A program made the translations under genes and the position numbers. From assembly GCA_029219165.1 (NCBI GenBank), contig JAQXSW010000007.1, forward strand, positions 1 to 64,000: a stretch of 64,000 nucleotides of DNA, written 5' to 3'. This DNA is from Oscillospiraceae bacterium. GTDB lineage: Bacteria; Bacillota; Clostridia; Oscillospirales; Acutalibacteraceae. This document shows, one piece after another, positions 23,212 through 31,465 of the stretch. Numbering within the stretch: the first letter of the stretch is position 1; every line of letters starts with the position of its first letter. Below the pieces are notes generated by a model. The model made no database searches. It saw only the letters and a list, made by a program, of their open reading frames with translations, and was not told the origin of the DNA.

Positions 23212-24966
23212 TTACATACTATCCGGAACAGTAATTTTAAGCATTTCAAGGATATTAGCAAGTGTGGTTTTTACACAAATGCAAAGATATACACGAGCTC
23301 TACGCAGTTCTTCATCCTCAACATTTACATGACATGCATTGTAAAACTTATGAAAAAGAGTTGCAAGATCCACACAGTATCTTGTAATACGTGCAGGATC
23401 GTAACTTTTTGCTGCAAGGATAATTTCGTCCGTAAGAGACGAAAGATGTCTTATTAACTCTCTCTCTTCAGGAGCAACCAATTTTAGCAAAGAAGCCTTT
23501 GCATCTATATTTGCAATATTATCTACAGTAACATCTACATTTTCCAACTTATTTAAGATACTACAAATTCTTGCATGCGCGTACTGACAATAATAAACCG
23601 GGTTCTGTGAACTCTGTTCAACGGCAAGATCAAGATCAAATTCCATCTGAGAACCGGCCTCTCTCATATTAAAAAGAAAACGAGCCGCATCAATTGGTAT
23701 TTCATCCAGCAAATCAGTAAGAGTAATTGCTTTACCGGTTCTCTTTGACATACGAACCACTTCTCCGCCCTGTGTAAGCCTAACAAGTTGCATTAAAACA
23801 ACATCCAATTTGTCTGCTCCAAGGCCCAAAGCTTCAAGAGCACCTTTTACTCTTGCCACATGCCCATGGTGATCGGCACCCCAAATGTCAATATTTTTAA
23901 CATATCCACGAAGGATTTTATTTCTGTGGTACGCAATATCTGCCGCAAAATAGGTAGGATTACCATTTGCTCTAATTAATACATCGTCTTTAAGTTCAAG
24001 TTTTTCAATATCTTCATCTGATTTTCCCTTGGATTTCAATATTTTTGTCTGAACCTCAGCATTCTTATACCAAAGAGCTCCATCCTTCTCATATGTGAGT
24101 CCAAGGCTTTTCATAGCTTCAATAGTATCCATTACCTCTCCACCATTGTGAAGATCACTTTCAAGGAACCATCTATCATAGTAAATTCTGTATTTTTCCA
24201 TTGCAGCTTTCATTGCAGCAATATTCTTTGGAAGTGCATATGAAATAAGTGCCTGTCTTCTTTCGTTCTCTGACATTTCAAGTAATGAATCACCGTTTAA
24301 AGCAATATATTCCTCAGCAAGCACCTTAATATCTTCACCATGATAGCTGTCCTCAGGAAGTGGTACTGCATCTTCGCCCTTAAAGTGCTGTTGATATCTT
24401 ATGTCAAGTGAAAGACCAAACTTTTCAATTTGGTTTCCGGCATCATTTACATAAAATTCTCTTGAAACATCATATCCGGCATAGTCAAGTACAGCTGCAA
24501 GGCAATCTCCAAGAGCTCCACCACGAGCATTACCCATATGCATTGGACCGGTAGGGTTTGCAGATACAAATTCAACCAAAACCTTTTGTCCTTCGCCATA
24601 ATTTGAACGTCCATAATTTTCTTTTTGCTTTGCAATATCAATTAATATGTCCGCATAGTACTCATCTGAAAGATAAAAATTCATAAACCCCGGACCTGCT
24701 ACAAGCACCTTGCTAAAGTACGTTCCTTCAAGTGAAATATGAGAAGCAATTAAATCTGCCGCCTGACGCGGAGCTATTCTCCAGGTCTTTGAATTTACCA
24801 TTGCCACATTTGCAGACAAATCCCCGTTCTGCCTGTCAGCCGGAACTTCTACTCTAAATTCTTTAAGGTCTCCCCCAGGTAAACCCCCATTACTAACCAG
24901 CTCTTCAATTGCCGCATTTATAACTCTATTCATTTGTTCTTTTGCAAGATTTACAACTTTAGACAT
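23212..24966 (-). CDS. argS: arginyl-tRNA synthetase
   Basis: ArgRS charges tRNA-Arg. The 584-residue class I synthetase has the N-terminal additional domain, the HIGH-type motif in ANPTGPMHMGNARGGALGD (about residue 130), a KMSKS-type VRMSKRTGKAITL (about 405), and a C-terminal helical anticodon-binding domain with YCQYAHARICSIL and RITRYCVDLATLFHKFYNACHV. It overlaps the upstream ywiB-like gene by 8 bases; the ribosome site AGGGG lies inside that gene. A tRNA-Arg(CCT) that it must charge is at 761-837. No T-box is visible upstream. Confidence 0.97.
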   Translation of the reverse strand: MSKVVNLAKEQMNRVINAAIEELVSNGGLPGGDLKEFRVEVPADRQNGDLSANVAMVNSKTWRIAPRQAADLIASHISLEGTYFSKVLVAGPGFMNFYLSDEYYADILIDIAKQKENYGRSNYGEGQKVLVEFVSANPTGPMHMGNARGGALGDCLAAVLDYAGYDVSREFYVNDAGNQIEKFGLSLDIRYQQHFKGEDAVPLPEDSYHGEDIKVLAEEYIALNGDSLLEMSENERRQALISYALPKNIAAMKAAMEKYRIYYDRWFLESDLHNGGEVMDTIEAMKSLGLTYEKDGALWYKNAEVQTKILKSKGKSDEDIEKLELKDDVLIRANGNPTYFAADIAYHRNKILRGYVKNIDIWGADHHGHVARVKGALEALGLGADKLDVVLMQLVRLTQGGEVVRMSKRTGKAITLTDLLDEIPIDAARFLFNMREAGSQMEFDLDLAVEQSSQNPVYYCQYAHARICSILNKLENVDVTVDNIANIDAKASLLKLVAPEERELIRHLSSLTDEIILAAKSYDPARITRYCVDLATLFHKFYNACHVNVEDEELRRARVYLCICVKTTLANILEMLKITVPDSM

Positions 24967-25411
24967 CTATTATTCCCCTATCATCCGGAAATTTTTTTAT
25001 TATAATTTCTAGGTCGTTTTCTGTAACTTCTCCGCCGCCAATATCAATTGAATACTTGAAACGAAGACAGCCACCCTGTTCTGTCATATCACTTTCAACT
25101 AAACTTGTATATATACCCATTAGAAGTGATCCATACGGTGTTGCGTACTGACAATTGTGTCTTTTTCCCAGTTCTAAAACAAGGTCAGTTGAATAGGCGC
25201 CGGATCTTGAAACCTGTACATGTACTCCTTTTTTTACACGTATTTTGGTTATACTTCCGGCCATATCACCGGCATGTTCAAGATATGTAATTGTATACTC
25301 TTCCGGTGTAAAGTCAAGATCGCCTTTAACGATTATTGTACTTTCGGATTTTTCATCTAAAACAGAATGCCTATCTACAAGCGTAATTTTATATCCGTTT
25401 TTTAACTCCAT
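24959..25411 (-). CDS. DUF1934 (YwiB-like) calycin-fold protein
   Basis: The 150-residue protein has the alternating strand pattern of the DUF1934 family: KGDLDFTPEEYTITYLE, ITKIRVKKGVHVQVSRSGAY, a central YATPYGSLLMGIYTS, and a closing strand CLRFKYSIDIGGG. Bacillus YwiB also sits next to argS, which supports the assignment. The family has a calycin-like barrel and no established function that I know of. It overlaps argS by 8 bases and follows ddl by 9 nt. Upstream GGGGGT is somewhat far from the ATG. Confidence 0.85.
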   Translation of the reverse strand: MELKNGYKITLVDRHSVLDEKSESTIIVKGDLDFTPEEYTITYLEHAGDMAGSITKIRVKKGVHVQVSRSGAYSTDLVLELGKRHNCQYATPYGSLLMGIYTSLVESDMTEQGGCLRFKYSIDIGGGEVTENDLEIIIKKFPDDRGIIDV

Positions 25412-25420
25412 TTAAATGGT

Positions 25421-26482
25421 TTACCCCCACTTTGAAATAGCAAGTTCAATAAGTTTGTCACATAGATCAGGATAAGAAATTCCGGCCGCCTCCATCATTT
25501 TAGGATACATGCTAATGGACGTAAAGCCCGGAATAGTATTTATCTCATTAAACATAATTTTTTCGTCGCTTTTTCTAACAAAAAAATCCACCCTGGAAAA
25601 GCCACTGCAGCCGAGAGCTTTATAAGCTCTAATGGCCTGACCGGCAACCGCTTCTCTTATGGTTTCAGAGACTGCAGCCGGAATGTTTAATACACTTGCT
25701 GAATTGTCATATTTTGCGTTGAAATCATAAAACTCATTTGCCGGAACAATCTGTCCAACAACCCCTGTCATTACGGAATCATTACCTAAAACTGCACATT
25801 CAACTTCAAAGCCATCTATAAATTGCTCAAACAAAATTCTATCGTCATAAACAAGAGCAAGCTCTAAAGCGGCTTCAAGCTCAGTAAAATTATGAGCTTT
25901 TGAAACACCTACAGAAGATCCTGCATTTGCAGGCTTAACAAAGATTGGATATCCGAGTTTATTAGCTATTTCTTCCAGCGATTTATTGCCGGTTTCATAA
26001 TCATATTTTGTAATATAATCCCAATCTGCCTGAGCAATATTATTTTTGTCTGCAACAGTATTAGTCAAAATTTTATCCATTGAAACTGCACTTGAAGTTG
26101 AATCACATCCAACAAACGGTATTCCCGCAAGCTGAAAAAGACCTTGAATTGTTCCATCCTCTCCGTTCTTACCATGAAGAACGGGAAATGCAGCATCTAT
26201 ATAAATATTTTCAACCTTATCACCATGAAAAATTGAAATTCCGTGTACACTTCTGTCCGGAGATACAACTGCAGGTGTTATTTGGTCTGTTTGAAGCCAT
26301 TCATCGTTTGGTAATTTTTCAATATCCCCTTCATAAAGATACCAGTTTCCGGCCTTAGAAATACCAATCATATAAACATTATATTTGTTTCTTGGTATAT
26401 TTTGTAAAACAGACTTTGCAGATACCGTTGAAACGTCATGTTCACTTGAACAACCACCAAATACAACAAGAAGATTCTTCAT
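25421..26482 (-). CDS. ddl: D-alanine--D-alanine ligase
   Basis: Ddl joins two D-alanines for the peptidoglycan pentapeptide. The 353-residue ATP-grasp enzyme opens with LLVVFGGCSSEHDVS, then FPVLHGKNGEDGTIQGLFQLAGIPFVG split by the usual loop. It continues with VKPANAGSSVGVSKA and ends with FNEINTIPGFTSISMYPKM, containing the Mg-binding Glu and Asn. I choose the ATG at 26482 with GGAG 8 nt upstream over the GTG three codons earlier. The sequence does not show a VanA-type D-Lac change that I can identify. It leads the ddl-ywiB-argS transcript. Confidence 0.96.
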   Translation of the reverse strand: MKNLLVVFGGCSSEHDVSTVSAKSVLQNIPRNKYNVYMIGISKAGNWYLYEGDIEKLPNDEWLQTDQITPAVVSPDRSVHGISIFHGDKVENIYIDAAFPVLHGKNGEDGTIQGLFQLAGIPFVGCDSTSSAVSMDKILTNTVADKNNIAQADWDYITKYDYETGNKSLEEIANKLGYPIFVKPANAGSSVGVSKAHNFTELEAALELALVYDDRILFEQFIDGFEVECAVLGNDSVMTGVVGQIVPANEFYDFNAKYDNSASVLNIPAAVSETIREAVAGQAIRAYKALGCSGFSRVDFFVRKSDEKIMFNEINTIPGFTSISMYPKMMEAAGISYPDLCDKLIELAISKWG

Positions 26483-26532
26483 AGCATTCACTCCAATAAG
26501 TTGGATTATTTACCAGGTAATAAACAAGGTAT

Positions 26533-26561
26533 ATATTAACATACTATATGCACGCGCGCAA
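26533..26561 (-). promoter_or_regulatory. possible promoter of ddl-ywiB-argS
   Basis: Minus strand TTGCGC (26556-26561), 17-nt spacer, TAATAT (26533-26538), about 45 nt upstream of ddl. Confidence 0.4.
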
Positions 26562-26574
26562 ACAAAAAATATTA

Positions 26575-26603
26575 ATGACAAAACAATGTTATTATGTTAA
26601 AAT
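26575..26603 (+). promoter_or_regulatory. promoter of the 277-residue unknown gene
   Basis: ATGACA (26575-26580), 17-nt spacer and TAAAAT (26598-26603), about 50 nt before the start; back to back with the ddl promoter. Confidence 0.45.
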
Positions 26604-26657
26604 ATTTGATATTATTTTTAACCACTACTCAAATAAATTATGAAATGGGTGCTAATT

Positions 26658-27491
26658 ATGGAAAATAAAAAGGACACCATCAACTTAATACTTAAATCAA
26701 TAGATGGAACAATGTCGGCAGCGGGGCTTTCCCTTACTTCACCAAAAAATCCGGCGGAAGAAGACGGAGATATAAAATTTTCCGGTGAAAATACAGAAGT
26801 AATCCTTAGAAAAGAAAATGACATCTTATCAATTATCTGTGTAAAAGGTGTAGAAGAAAAGACAGTTTCTAAAGTTTATTTTGACTATGACGCTGAAGAT
26901 TGGAATACAAAAGACACTAAATATGTAGCAAATGAAATTTGCGAATCTGTTTCCGGATTCTTTGGCACAGAGCTTGTTTTAGAAGCCCCGGAAGCTAAGA
27001 AAAATACTAAGCAAACAAAAACAGAAGCTCAAACCGAAACGCAAATCCAAAAGAAAAAAACAAAAAAGGAAAGTGTCGTAACATATGAGGCAATTAATCT
27101 TGCAAATCGTATGGAAAACATTTACCCTTCAATAAAAGGTAAGATGGACGAACACATGGATAAATATGATCTTTTCATTGAAGAGGACTATTTCCAAGAA
27201 ATCGTTACACCTTTAGTAATTGAGACAATAACAAATGAAGATCGTCCTGTAATGAAAAAAATCTTCAATGCCTTCAATATTTTCTATGAAGAAGCTGAAA
27301 AAGACGTTCAGAGCCTTGTGGCTGTTTCAATTCTAGGTGCAAACTTTGCTAAAGACCCTTCACTTTTTGAAAAGAGTGAAAGCTATATGGAAGAAAATCT
27401 TCTTGGCGCTGTTAAGCCAATTATGGAATATCTCAGAAGCCCAATGGGAAAGAAAAAACTCAAAGCTTTTGACAATCCAAAAATTAAATAA
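26658..27491 (+). CDS. two-domain cytosolic protein of unknown function
   Basis: I do not recognise this 277-residue protein. An N-terminal domain (about 1-110) of mixed strands and helices includes ILRKENDILSIICVKGVE and a conserved-looking YFDYDAEDWNTKD. A Lys/Thr/Gln-rich linker (about 113-138, ending QKKKTKKES) joins it to an all-helical C-terminal domain (about 142-277) with NRMENIYPSIKGKMDEH and GKKKLKAFDN. There is no signal peptide or membrane helix. The start at 26658 has GGGTG upstream; the ATG at 26640 lacks a site. It is monocistronic, with its own promoter and terminator. Confidence 0.75.
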   Translation: MENKKDTINLILKSIDGTMSAAGLSLTSPKNPAEEDGDIKFSGENTEVILRKENDILSIICVKGVEEKTVSKVYFDYDAEDWNTKDTKYVANEICESVSGFFGTELVLEAPEAKKNTKQTKTEAQTETQIQKKKTKKESVVTYEAINLANRMENIYPSIKGKMDEHMDKYDLFIEEDYFQEIVTPLVIETITNEDRPVMKKIFNAFNIFYEEAEKDVQSLVAVSILGANFAKDPSLFEKSESYMEENLLGAVKPIMEYLRSPMGKKKLKAFDNPKIK

Positions 27492-27498
27492 ATATAAA

Positions 27499-27526
27499 AA
27501 AGTCATGTTTAGAACATGACTTTTTA
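27499..27526 (+). terminator. terminator of the unknown 277-residue gene
   Basis: AAAGTCATGTT, a TAG loop and AACATGACTTT form an 11-bp stem followed by TTATTATTT; on the minus strand an AAAAAG/CTTTTTT context may also help stop convergent transcription. Confidence 0.85.
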
Positions 27527-27535
27527 TTATTTCTA

Positions 27536-27583
27536 GACTTAAAAAGAGAATCTCCACAGCCGGTTAGAGCCGTAGAGATTCCC
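27536..27583 (-). terminator. terminator of the putative small RNA
   Basis: Minus-strand stem GGGAATCTC/GAGATTCTC with an inner CGG/CCG helix, followed by TTTTTAAG. Confidence 0.7.
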
Positions 27584-27641
27584 TTTATAAAACGAAGGGG
27601 CAAAGTAGATATCTGTATAATTTTATAAACATTACTTGCCT
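27541..27641 (-). ncRNA. putative ~100-nt structured small RNA
   Basis: The 350-bp gap 27492-27841 holds a transcription unit on the minus strand with no open frame of note. A consensus promoter (27648-27677) predicts a start near 27641. The RNA would fold into three stems. GGCAAGTA pairs with TACTTTGCC (one bulge), CCCCTT pairs with AAAGGG, and a terminal stem pairs GGGAATCTC with GAGATTCTC, followed by TTTTT. The middle and terminal stems share the GGG at 27581-27583, so they compete. I do not recognise it as 6S, SRP, tmRNA or a known riboswitch. It lies between convergent and divergent genes and could act in trans. Confidence 0.6.
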
Positions 27642-27647
27642 GCAAAC

Positions 27648-27677
27648 ATTATAGCAAAACACTATATGTATTGTCAA
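27648..27677 (-). promoter_or_regulatory. promoter of the putative small RNA
   Basis: Perfect TTGACA (27672-27677) and perfect TATAAT (27648-27653) with an 18-nt spacer on the minus strand, among the best promoters in the window. Confidence 0.7.
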
Positions 27678-27770
27678 TTATGTAAAAAAATCCACATTTA
27701 GGTTATTAACATCTTCATATTTAGTCCCCAATTTTTATGAACATTTTGTGTCGTTTGTCAATAAAAAACA

Positions 27771-27800
27771 TTGTAAAACTATTACGCCATGTGGTATAAT
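27771..27800 (+). promoter_or_regulatory. promoter of the DUF362 gene
   Basis: TTGTAA (27771-27776), 18-nt spacer, perfect TATAAT (27795-27800), about 40 nt before the start codon. The diguanylate cyclase operon uses the same TTGTAA-18-TATAAT layout. Confidence 0.65.
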
Positions 27801-27841
27801 TTTTGCGACATATTTATTTGAAAATTTGGGAGGATATAAAA

Positions 27842-29548
27842 ATGGCAAAAAGTTATGTAATTCTTAAAGATGCACCAGTTATGGACTATTCCCATGACTT
27901 CGTTGCTCTTCCTGACAATTACGGTACATATGACTACTTTCACAGAGAAGATATAAAAGCAATTCGTGAAACCGTATTTGCAGCTCTCAACGACCTTAAT
28001 GAGAGAACAGGATTTGCCGCTGAAATGGCAAAGTATGAAAAAGTTATCATTAAGCCAAACCTTGTTAACGTATTCCACAACTCAGGTTTCTATGATAAGG
28101 ATGGCAAGACAGACTTCCCTGAAACAACAGACCCACGTGTATTTGAAGCCGTTGTTGCTTGGGTAAAAGACTACAATAAGAACATCATTATTGCAGAGTC
28201 TTCAGGAAAACCATTCCCAGCTGCTGCATCATTCAAAATTACTCACTATGATTGGATCGCTAAGCAGTACAACACTGAACTTGTTCCACTTGAAAGACGT
28301 CCGGTAGTACGCTACATGTGTCCAAAAGCTGAAATTCAAAAAGAAATTCTTATTCCGGATACATTTGATGATATTGTTACAGGAAAAGCATTCTACATTT
28401 CAGTTCCAAAGATGAAGACAAACATCTACACAGGTGTTACACTTGGATTCAAGAATGCTATGGGTACAATTCCATACTTCCTTCGTGAGCGTAATCATAC
28501 TCATGATATCAACAAGAAACTTGCTGATATGCTTTATCTCTTCAAGCCAAACCTTACTGTTATTGACGGTATCATCGGCGGTGAAGGAAACACACCTGCT
28601 CCTGTAGATCCAGTTGACGTACATATGATCGTTGCTTCTAACCAATCAGTTGAAGCTGACCGTATTACAACATACATGATGGGCTTTGATCCGGCTGAAA
28701 ACAAGCTTCTTCAAGAAGCTGACAAGCGTGGATTCAATGATCCGGATGTTGAAATTGTTGGTAATGTTCGCGTTACCCCATTCCGTCCTGCTTGTCCATC
28801 AGTAATGCGCGGAGAAATCCATGATAATTTCCCTGGAATAGTTGGTCTTGCAGGCCATGTTCTTCCTGGTGCACCAAAAATTACTGACCCTAACAACGTA
28901 ACTCCTGATCAAGCATTTGCAATTGAGCAGGCTTGCGTTGGCGGATGCCTTTCATCAATCGGTATGGGATTTGCTTCTGCTCTCTATGGACCTGGAAAAC
29001 CAAAGAACCCAGACCTCTTTGTTGTTGAAGGCCCTGGTATTGAAATCAACGGAACAAAATATTGGTTTGACAGAGATGGTAAGCCTTACACTAAGGACGA
29101 CATCATTAACGGTGGCAAGAAAATCATGGTTATGGGTAAGTGCTGCGGCGAAGATATGCTTGCAATTGCTGATTACCCAATCAGAGGTTGTTGTGACCCT
29201 GCCGAGTGCCTCAACGCAACTCAGAACGCTCTCGGCGTAGTTAACCCACAACTTAGACCATGGGGTAACACATCACTTATTCCTATTGCTGTTCCAAACC
29301 TTCTTGGAACAATGATCTACAGAGGTAAGTGGATTCTTCAGGGCAAGGCTGTTGACGTACCACGTAAGCATGAGGACAGAATCTTTGAACTTCCTCCACT
29401 CTCAGCAGAAGATGCTCAAAAGGATTACATTCTTTGGCCAATTCCTCCTCTTACTGCAAAAGAAAAAATATCAGGACTTACAGATATGCTTAACTTTGCC
29501 GGTTCTCTTACAGGTATGCCTGGTGCTCTTAAGTTCTACAAGAAATAA
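27842..29548 (+). CDS. DUF362 domain protein, probably highly expressed
   Basis: The 568-residue protein carries the DUF362 signatures KVIIKPNLV, AESSGKP and PKMKTNIYTGVTLGFKNAMG. This family is found in anaerobes, often fused to ferredoxin domains; its reaction is unknown to me. Here there is no CxxCxxC ferredoxin cassette, but the C-terminal part has clustered cysteines (GKCCGED and RGCCDPAEC) that could bind metal. No signal peptide is present. The start follows GGGAGGA. Codon choice differs from its neighbours, with many AAC, TTC, ATC, TAC and AAG codons, the bias usually seen in abundant proteins. It is monocistronic between a strong promoter and a strong terminator. Confidence 0.85.
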   Translation: MAKSYVILKDAPVMDYSHDFVALPDNYGTYDYFHREDIKAIRETVFAALNDLNERTGFAAEMAKYEKVIIKPNLVNVFHNSGFYDKDGKTDFPETTDPRVFEAVVAWVKDYNKNIIIAESSGKPFPAAASFKITHYDWIAKQYNTELVPLERRPVVRYMCPKAEIQKEILIPDTFDDIVTGKAFYISVPKMKTNIYTGVTLGFKNAMGTIPYFLRERNHTHDINKKLADMLYLFKPNLTVIDGIIGGEGNTPAPVDPVDVHMIVASNQSVEADRITTYMMGFDPAENKLLQEADKRGFNDPDVEIVGNVRVTPFRPACPSVMRGEIHDNFPGIVGLAGHVLPGAPKITDPNNVTPDQAFAIEQACVGGCLSSIGMGFASALYGPGKPKNPDLFVVEGPGIEINGTKYWFDRDGKPYTKDDIINGGKKIMVMGKCCGEDMLAIADYPIRGCCDPAECLNATQNALGVVNPQLRPWGNTSLIPIAVPNLLGTMIYRGKWILQGKAVDVPRKHEDRIFELPPLSAEDAQKDYILWPIPPLTAKEKISGLTDMLNFAGSLTGMPGALKFYKK

Positions 29549-29570
29549 TTTGTATAAATTAATTAACAAA

Positions 29571-29607
29571 AAAGAACTACATTGGAAACAATGTAGTTCT
29601 TTTTATA
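29571..29607 (+). terminator. terminator of the DUF362 gene
   Basis: AGAACTACATTG and CAATGTAGTTCT pair around GAAA and are followed by TTTTTATAT. Confidence 0.92.
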
Positions 29608-29694
29608 TATCCGTTGCGAATTTTGTAATTTTGTGTAGAATATAAATAGTATTATTTTATATAAATTAAAAAGTTACTATTAGGAGCTGATTTT

Positions 29695-30537
29695 ATAAAA
29701 ACTCTATTTAAAAGAATAATACCAATTATTCTATCCATTTCATTTATATTTATTTTATCTTCGTGTCAAAAAGCAGAAAAAGAGCAAACAACCACTACAG
29801 CTGTTCAAACCGTAACAGTTACGTTCCCGGAAGGGTATACGCTCTTACAAATAGCTGCAAAACTTGAAGAAAATGGTGTGTGCAGCGCTAATGATTTCAT
29901 TGAGGCATGTAAAAATGTCCCAGAGGGATATGCAAAACTTTTAGGAGATATTACTCCTGAAAACAGAGTGTTTATGTTAGAGGGTTATATTTTCCCGGAT
30001 ACATATGAATTCTATGTTGGAGAAAATGCTAAAAATGCTCTTTCAAGATTTCTATCAAACTCAAAATCAAAAATAATACAGGAATACTTTGACAGAGCAG
30101 ATGAACTTGGAATGACAATGAACGAAGTAATAACACTTGCATCTGTCATTCAAAGTGAAGCCAGTGACCCAAATGAAATGCCATCTGTATCCGCGGTATT
30201 CCACAACAGATTAAAAAGAGCAAACAATGGATTCCCATATCTTGGAAGTGACGTTACAAGACAATATATTGAAGTAAAAATGAAACCATATATTGAAGAA
30301 AATGAATTAGATTACAAAGCCCTTTTTGGAGCATACTGCACGAACGACGGATACGACCTAAAAACAAAAGGGCTTCCAAATGGTCCTGTTTGTAACCCGG
30401 GTCTTTCGGCAATTAAAGCTGCACTCTATCCAACAGAGTCTGAATATTTATATTTCTTTACGGATAAAGAAGGTAATTTCCACTACAACACTTCATACTC
30501 CGCTCATCAATCTCAGTACAATTCTTACTACAGGTAA
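29695..30537 (+). CDS. mltG: MltG/YceG-like endolytic murein transglycosylase lipoprotein, apparent ATA start
   Basis: MltG cleaves nascent glycan strands and sets their length. Family motifs are present: a LysM-like VTFPEGYTLLQIAAKL segment, the catalytic-Glu region ITLASVIQSEAS, VSAVFHNRLKR, LGSDVTRQY, and KGLPNGPVCNPG followed by AALYPTESEYLYFF. The coding frame extends upstream of any ATG, GTG or TTG. The codons before residue 62 encode a signal peptide ending in lipobox LSSC and a Thr-rich linker. AGGAG at 29682-29686 is 8 nt before an ATA (29695), giving a typical basic N-terminus (KTLFKRIIP). I therefore propose ATA as the start (280 residues). A lipid anchor replaces the usual N-terminal transmembrane helix. 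exoA follows after 11 nt. Confidence 0.85.
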   Translation: MKTLFKRIIPIILSISFIFILSSCQKAEKEQTTTTAVQTVTVTFPEGYTLLQIAAKLEENGVCSANDFIEACKNVPEGYAKLLGDITPENRVFMLEGYIFPDTYEFYVGENAKNALSRFLSNSKSKIIQEYFDRADELGMTMNEVITLASVIQSEASDPNEMPSVSAVFHNRLKRANNGFPYLGSDVTRQYIEVKMKPYIEENELDYKALFGAYCTNDGYDLKTKGLPNGPVCNPGLSAIKAALYPTESEYLYFFTDKEGNFHYNTSYSAHQSQYNSYYR

Positions 30538-30548
30538 AGGAAAAAACA

Positions 30549-31307
30549 ATGAAAAAATTTATTTCATGGAACGTAAACGGTATAAGAGCATGTGAGAAAA
30601 AAGGTTTTCGTGAATCATTTGATCTTCTAAATGCTGATATATTCTGTTTACAGGAAACAAAACTTCAAGAGGGTCAGATAAACCTTGATCTTCCCGGGTA
30701 CCATCAATTTTGGAACTATGCTGAAAAGAAGGGTTATTCAGGAACCGCTATTTTCTCAAAAGAAAAACCACTAAATGTTATTTACGGAATAGGCAGCGCC
30801 GAACACGATTCAGAAGGCCGTGCAATAACACTTGAATTTGAAAATTTCTATTTTATAACCGTATATGTACCAAATGCTCAAGAAGAACTAAAACGCCTTG
30901 ATTTTAGAATGGATTGGGAAGACAAATTCCTAAATCATATAAATGAGCTAAAAAAGACGAAACCGGTAATTTTCTGTGGTGATCTAAATGTTGCTCACAA
31001 AGAAATTGATTTAAAAAACCCAAAACCGAACATTGGTAAACCGGGTTTTTCAAACGAAGAACGAGAGAAGTTCTCAATACTCCTTGAAAATGGATATACA
31101 GACACATTTAGATATAAATATCCAGATGTAACGGGGGCATACTCTTGGTGGTCATATAGGTTTAACTCCAGAGCAAACAATGCAGGATGGAGAATAGATT
31201 ATTTTGTTGTGTCAGATGATATCAAAGAAAGAATTATAGACGCAAAAATTCACACAGAAATATTTGGCAGTGATCACTGTCCGGTCGAATTGACTTTAAA
31301 CATTTAA
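30549..31307 (+). CDS. exoA: exodeoxyribonuclease III / AP endonuclease
   Basis: This enzyme incises DNA at abasic sites and trims 3' ends in base-excision repair. The 252 residues have the complete exonuclease-endonuclease-phosphatase signature: ISWNVNGIRAC, the metal-binding Glu in FCLQETKLQ, YSGTAIFSK, the catalytic pair in FCGDLNVAHKEID, the WWSYR segment ahead of WRIDYFVVSD, and SDHCPVEL at the end. AAAGGA lies 8 nt before the ATG. It follows the mltG-like gene by 11 nt and ends at a terminator. Confidence 0.96.
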   Translation: MKKFISWNVNGIRACEKKGFRESFDLLNADIFCLQETKLQEGQINLDLPGYHQFWNYAEKKGYSGTAIFSKEKPLNVIYGIGSAEHDSEGRAITLEFENFYFITVYVPNAQEELKRLDFRMDWEDKFLNHINELKKTKPVIFCGDLNVAHKEIDLKNPKPNIGKPGFSNEEREKFSILLENGYTDTFRYKYPDVTGAYSWWSYRFNSRANNAGWRIDYFVVSDDIKERIIDAKIHTEIFGSDHCPVELTLNI

Positions 31308-31328
31308 AGCATTTGAATATTATTAAAA

Positions 31329-31372
31329 TAAATAATAGTGCCAAAATCAAATGGCATTATTATTTATTTTTT
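31329..31372 (+). terminator. terminator of mltG-exoA
   Basis: AATAATAGTGCCA pairs with TGGCATTATTATT (one G-T) around AAATCAAA and is followed by TATTTTTT. Confidence 0.85.
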
Positions 31373-31404
31373 GGTAAAAATATGTAATTTCTTGTGTGAA
31401 ATGA

Positions 31405-31434
31405 TTGTAAATTGACATTCTAGTATGATATAAT
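31405..31434 (+). promoter_or_regulatory. promoter of the diguanylate cyclase operon
   Basis: TTGTAA (31405-31410), 18-nt spacer and TATAAT (31429-31434), 31 nt before the first start codon. A TTGACA inside the spacer is too close to the -10 to be used with it. Confidence 0.6.
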
Positions 31435-31465
31435 TATTGTGACTATAAGCACAAGGAGTCTTTTT

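Noticed and set aside
31411-31434. TTGACA/TATAAT pair upstream of the cyclase operon
   Set aside because: The spacer would be only 11 nt; TTGTAA at 31405 with an 18-nt spacer is the plausible -35.
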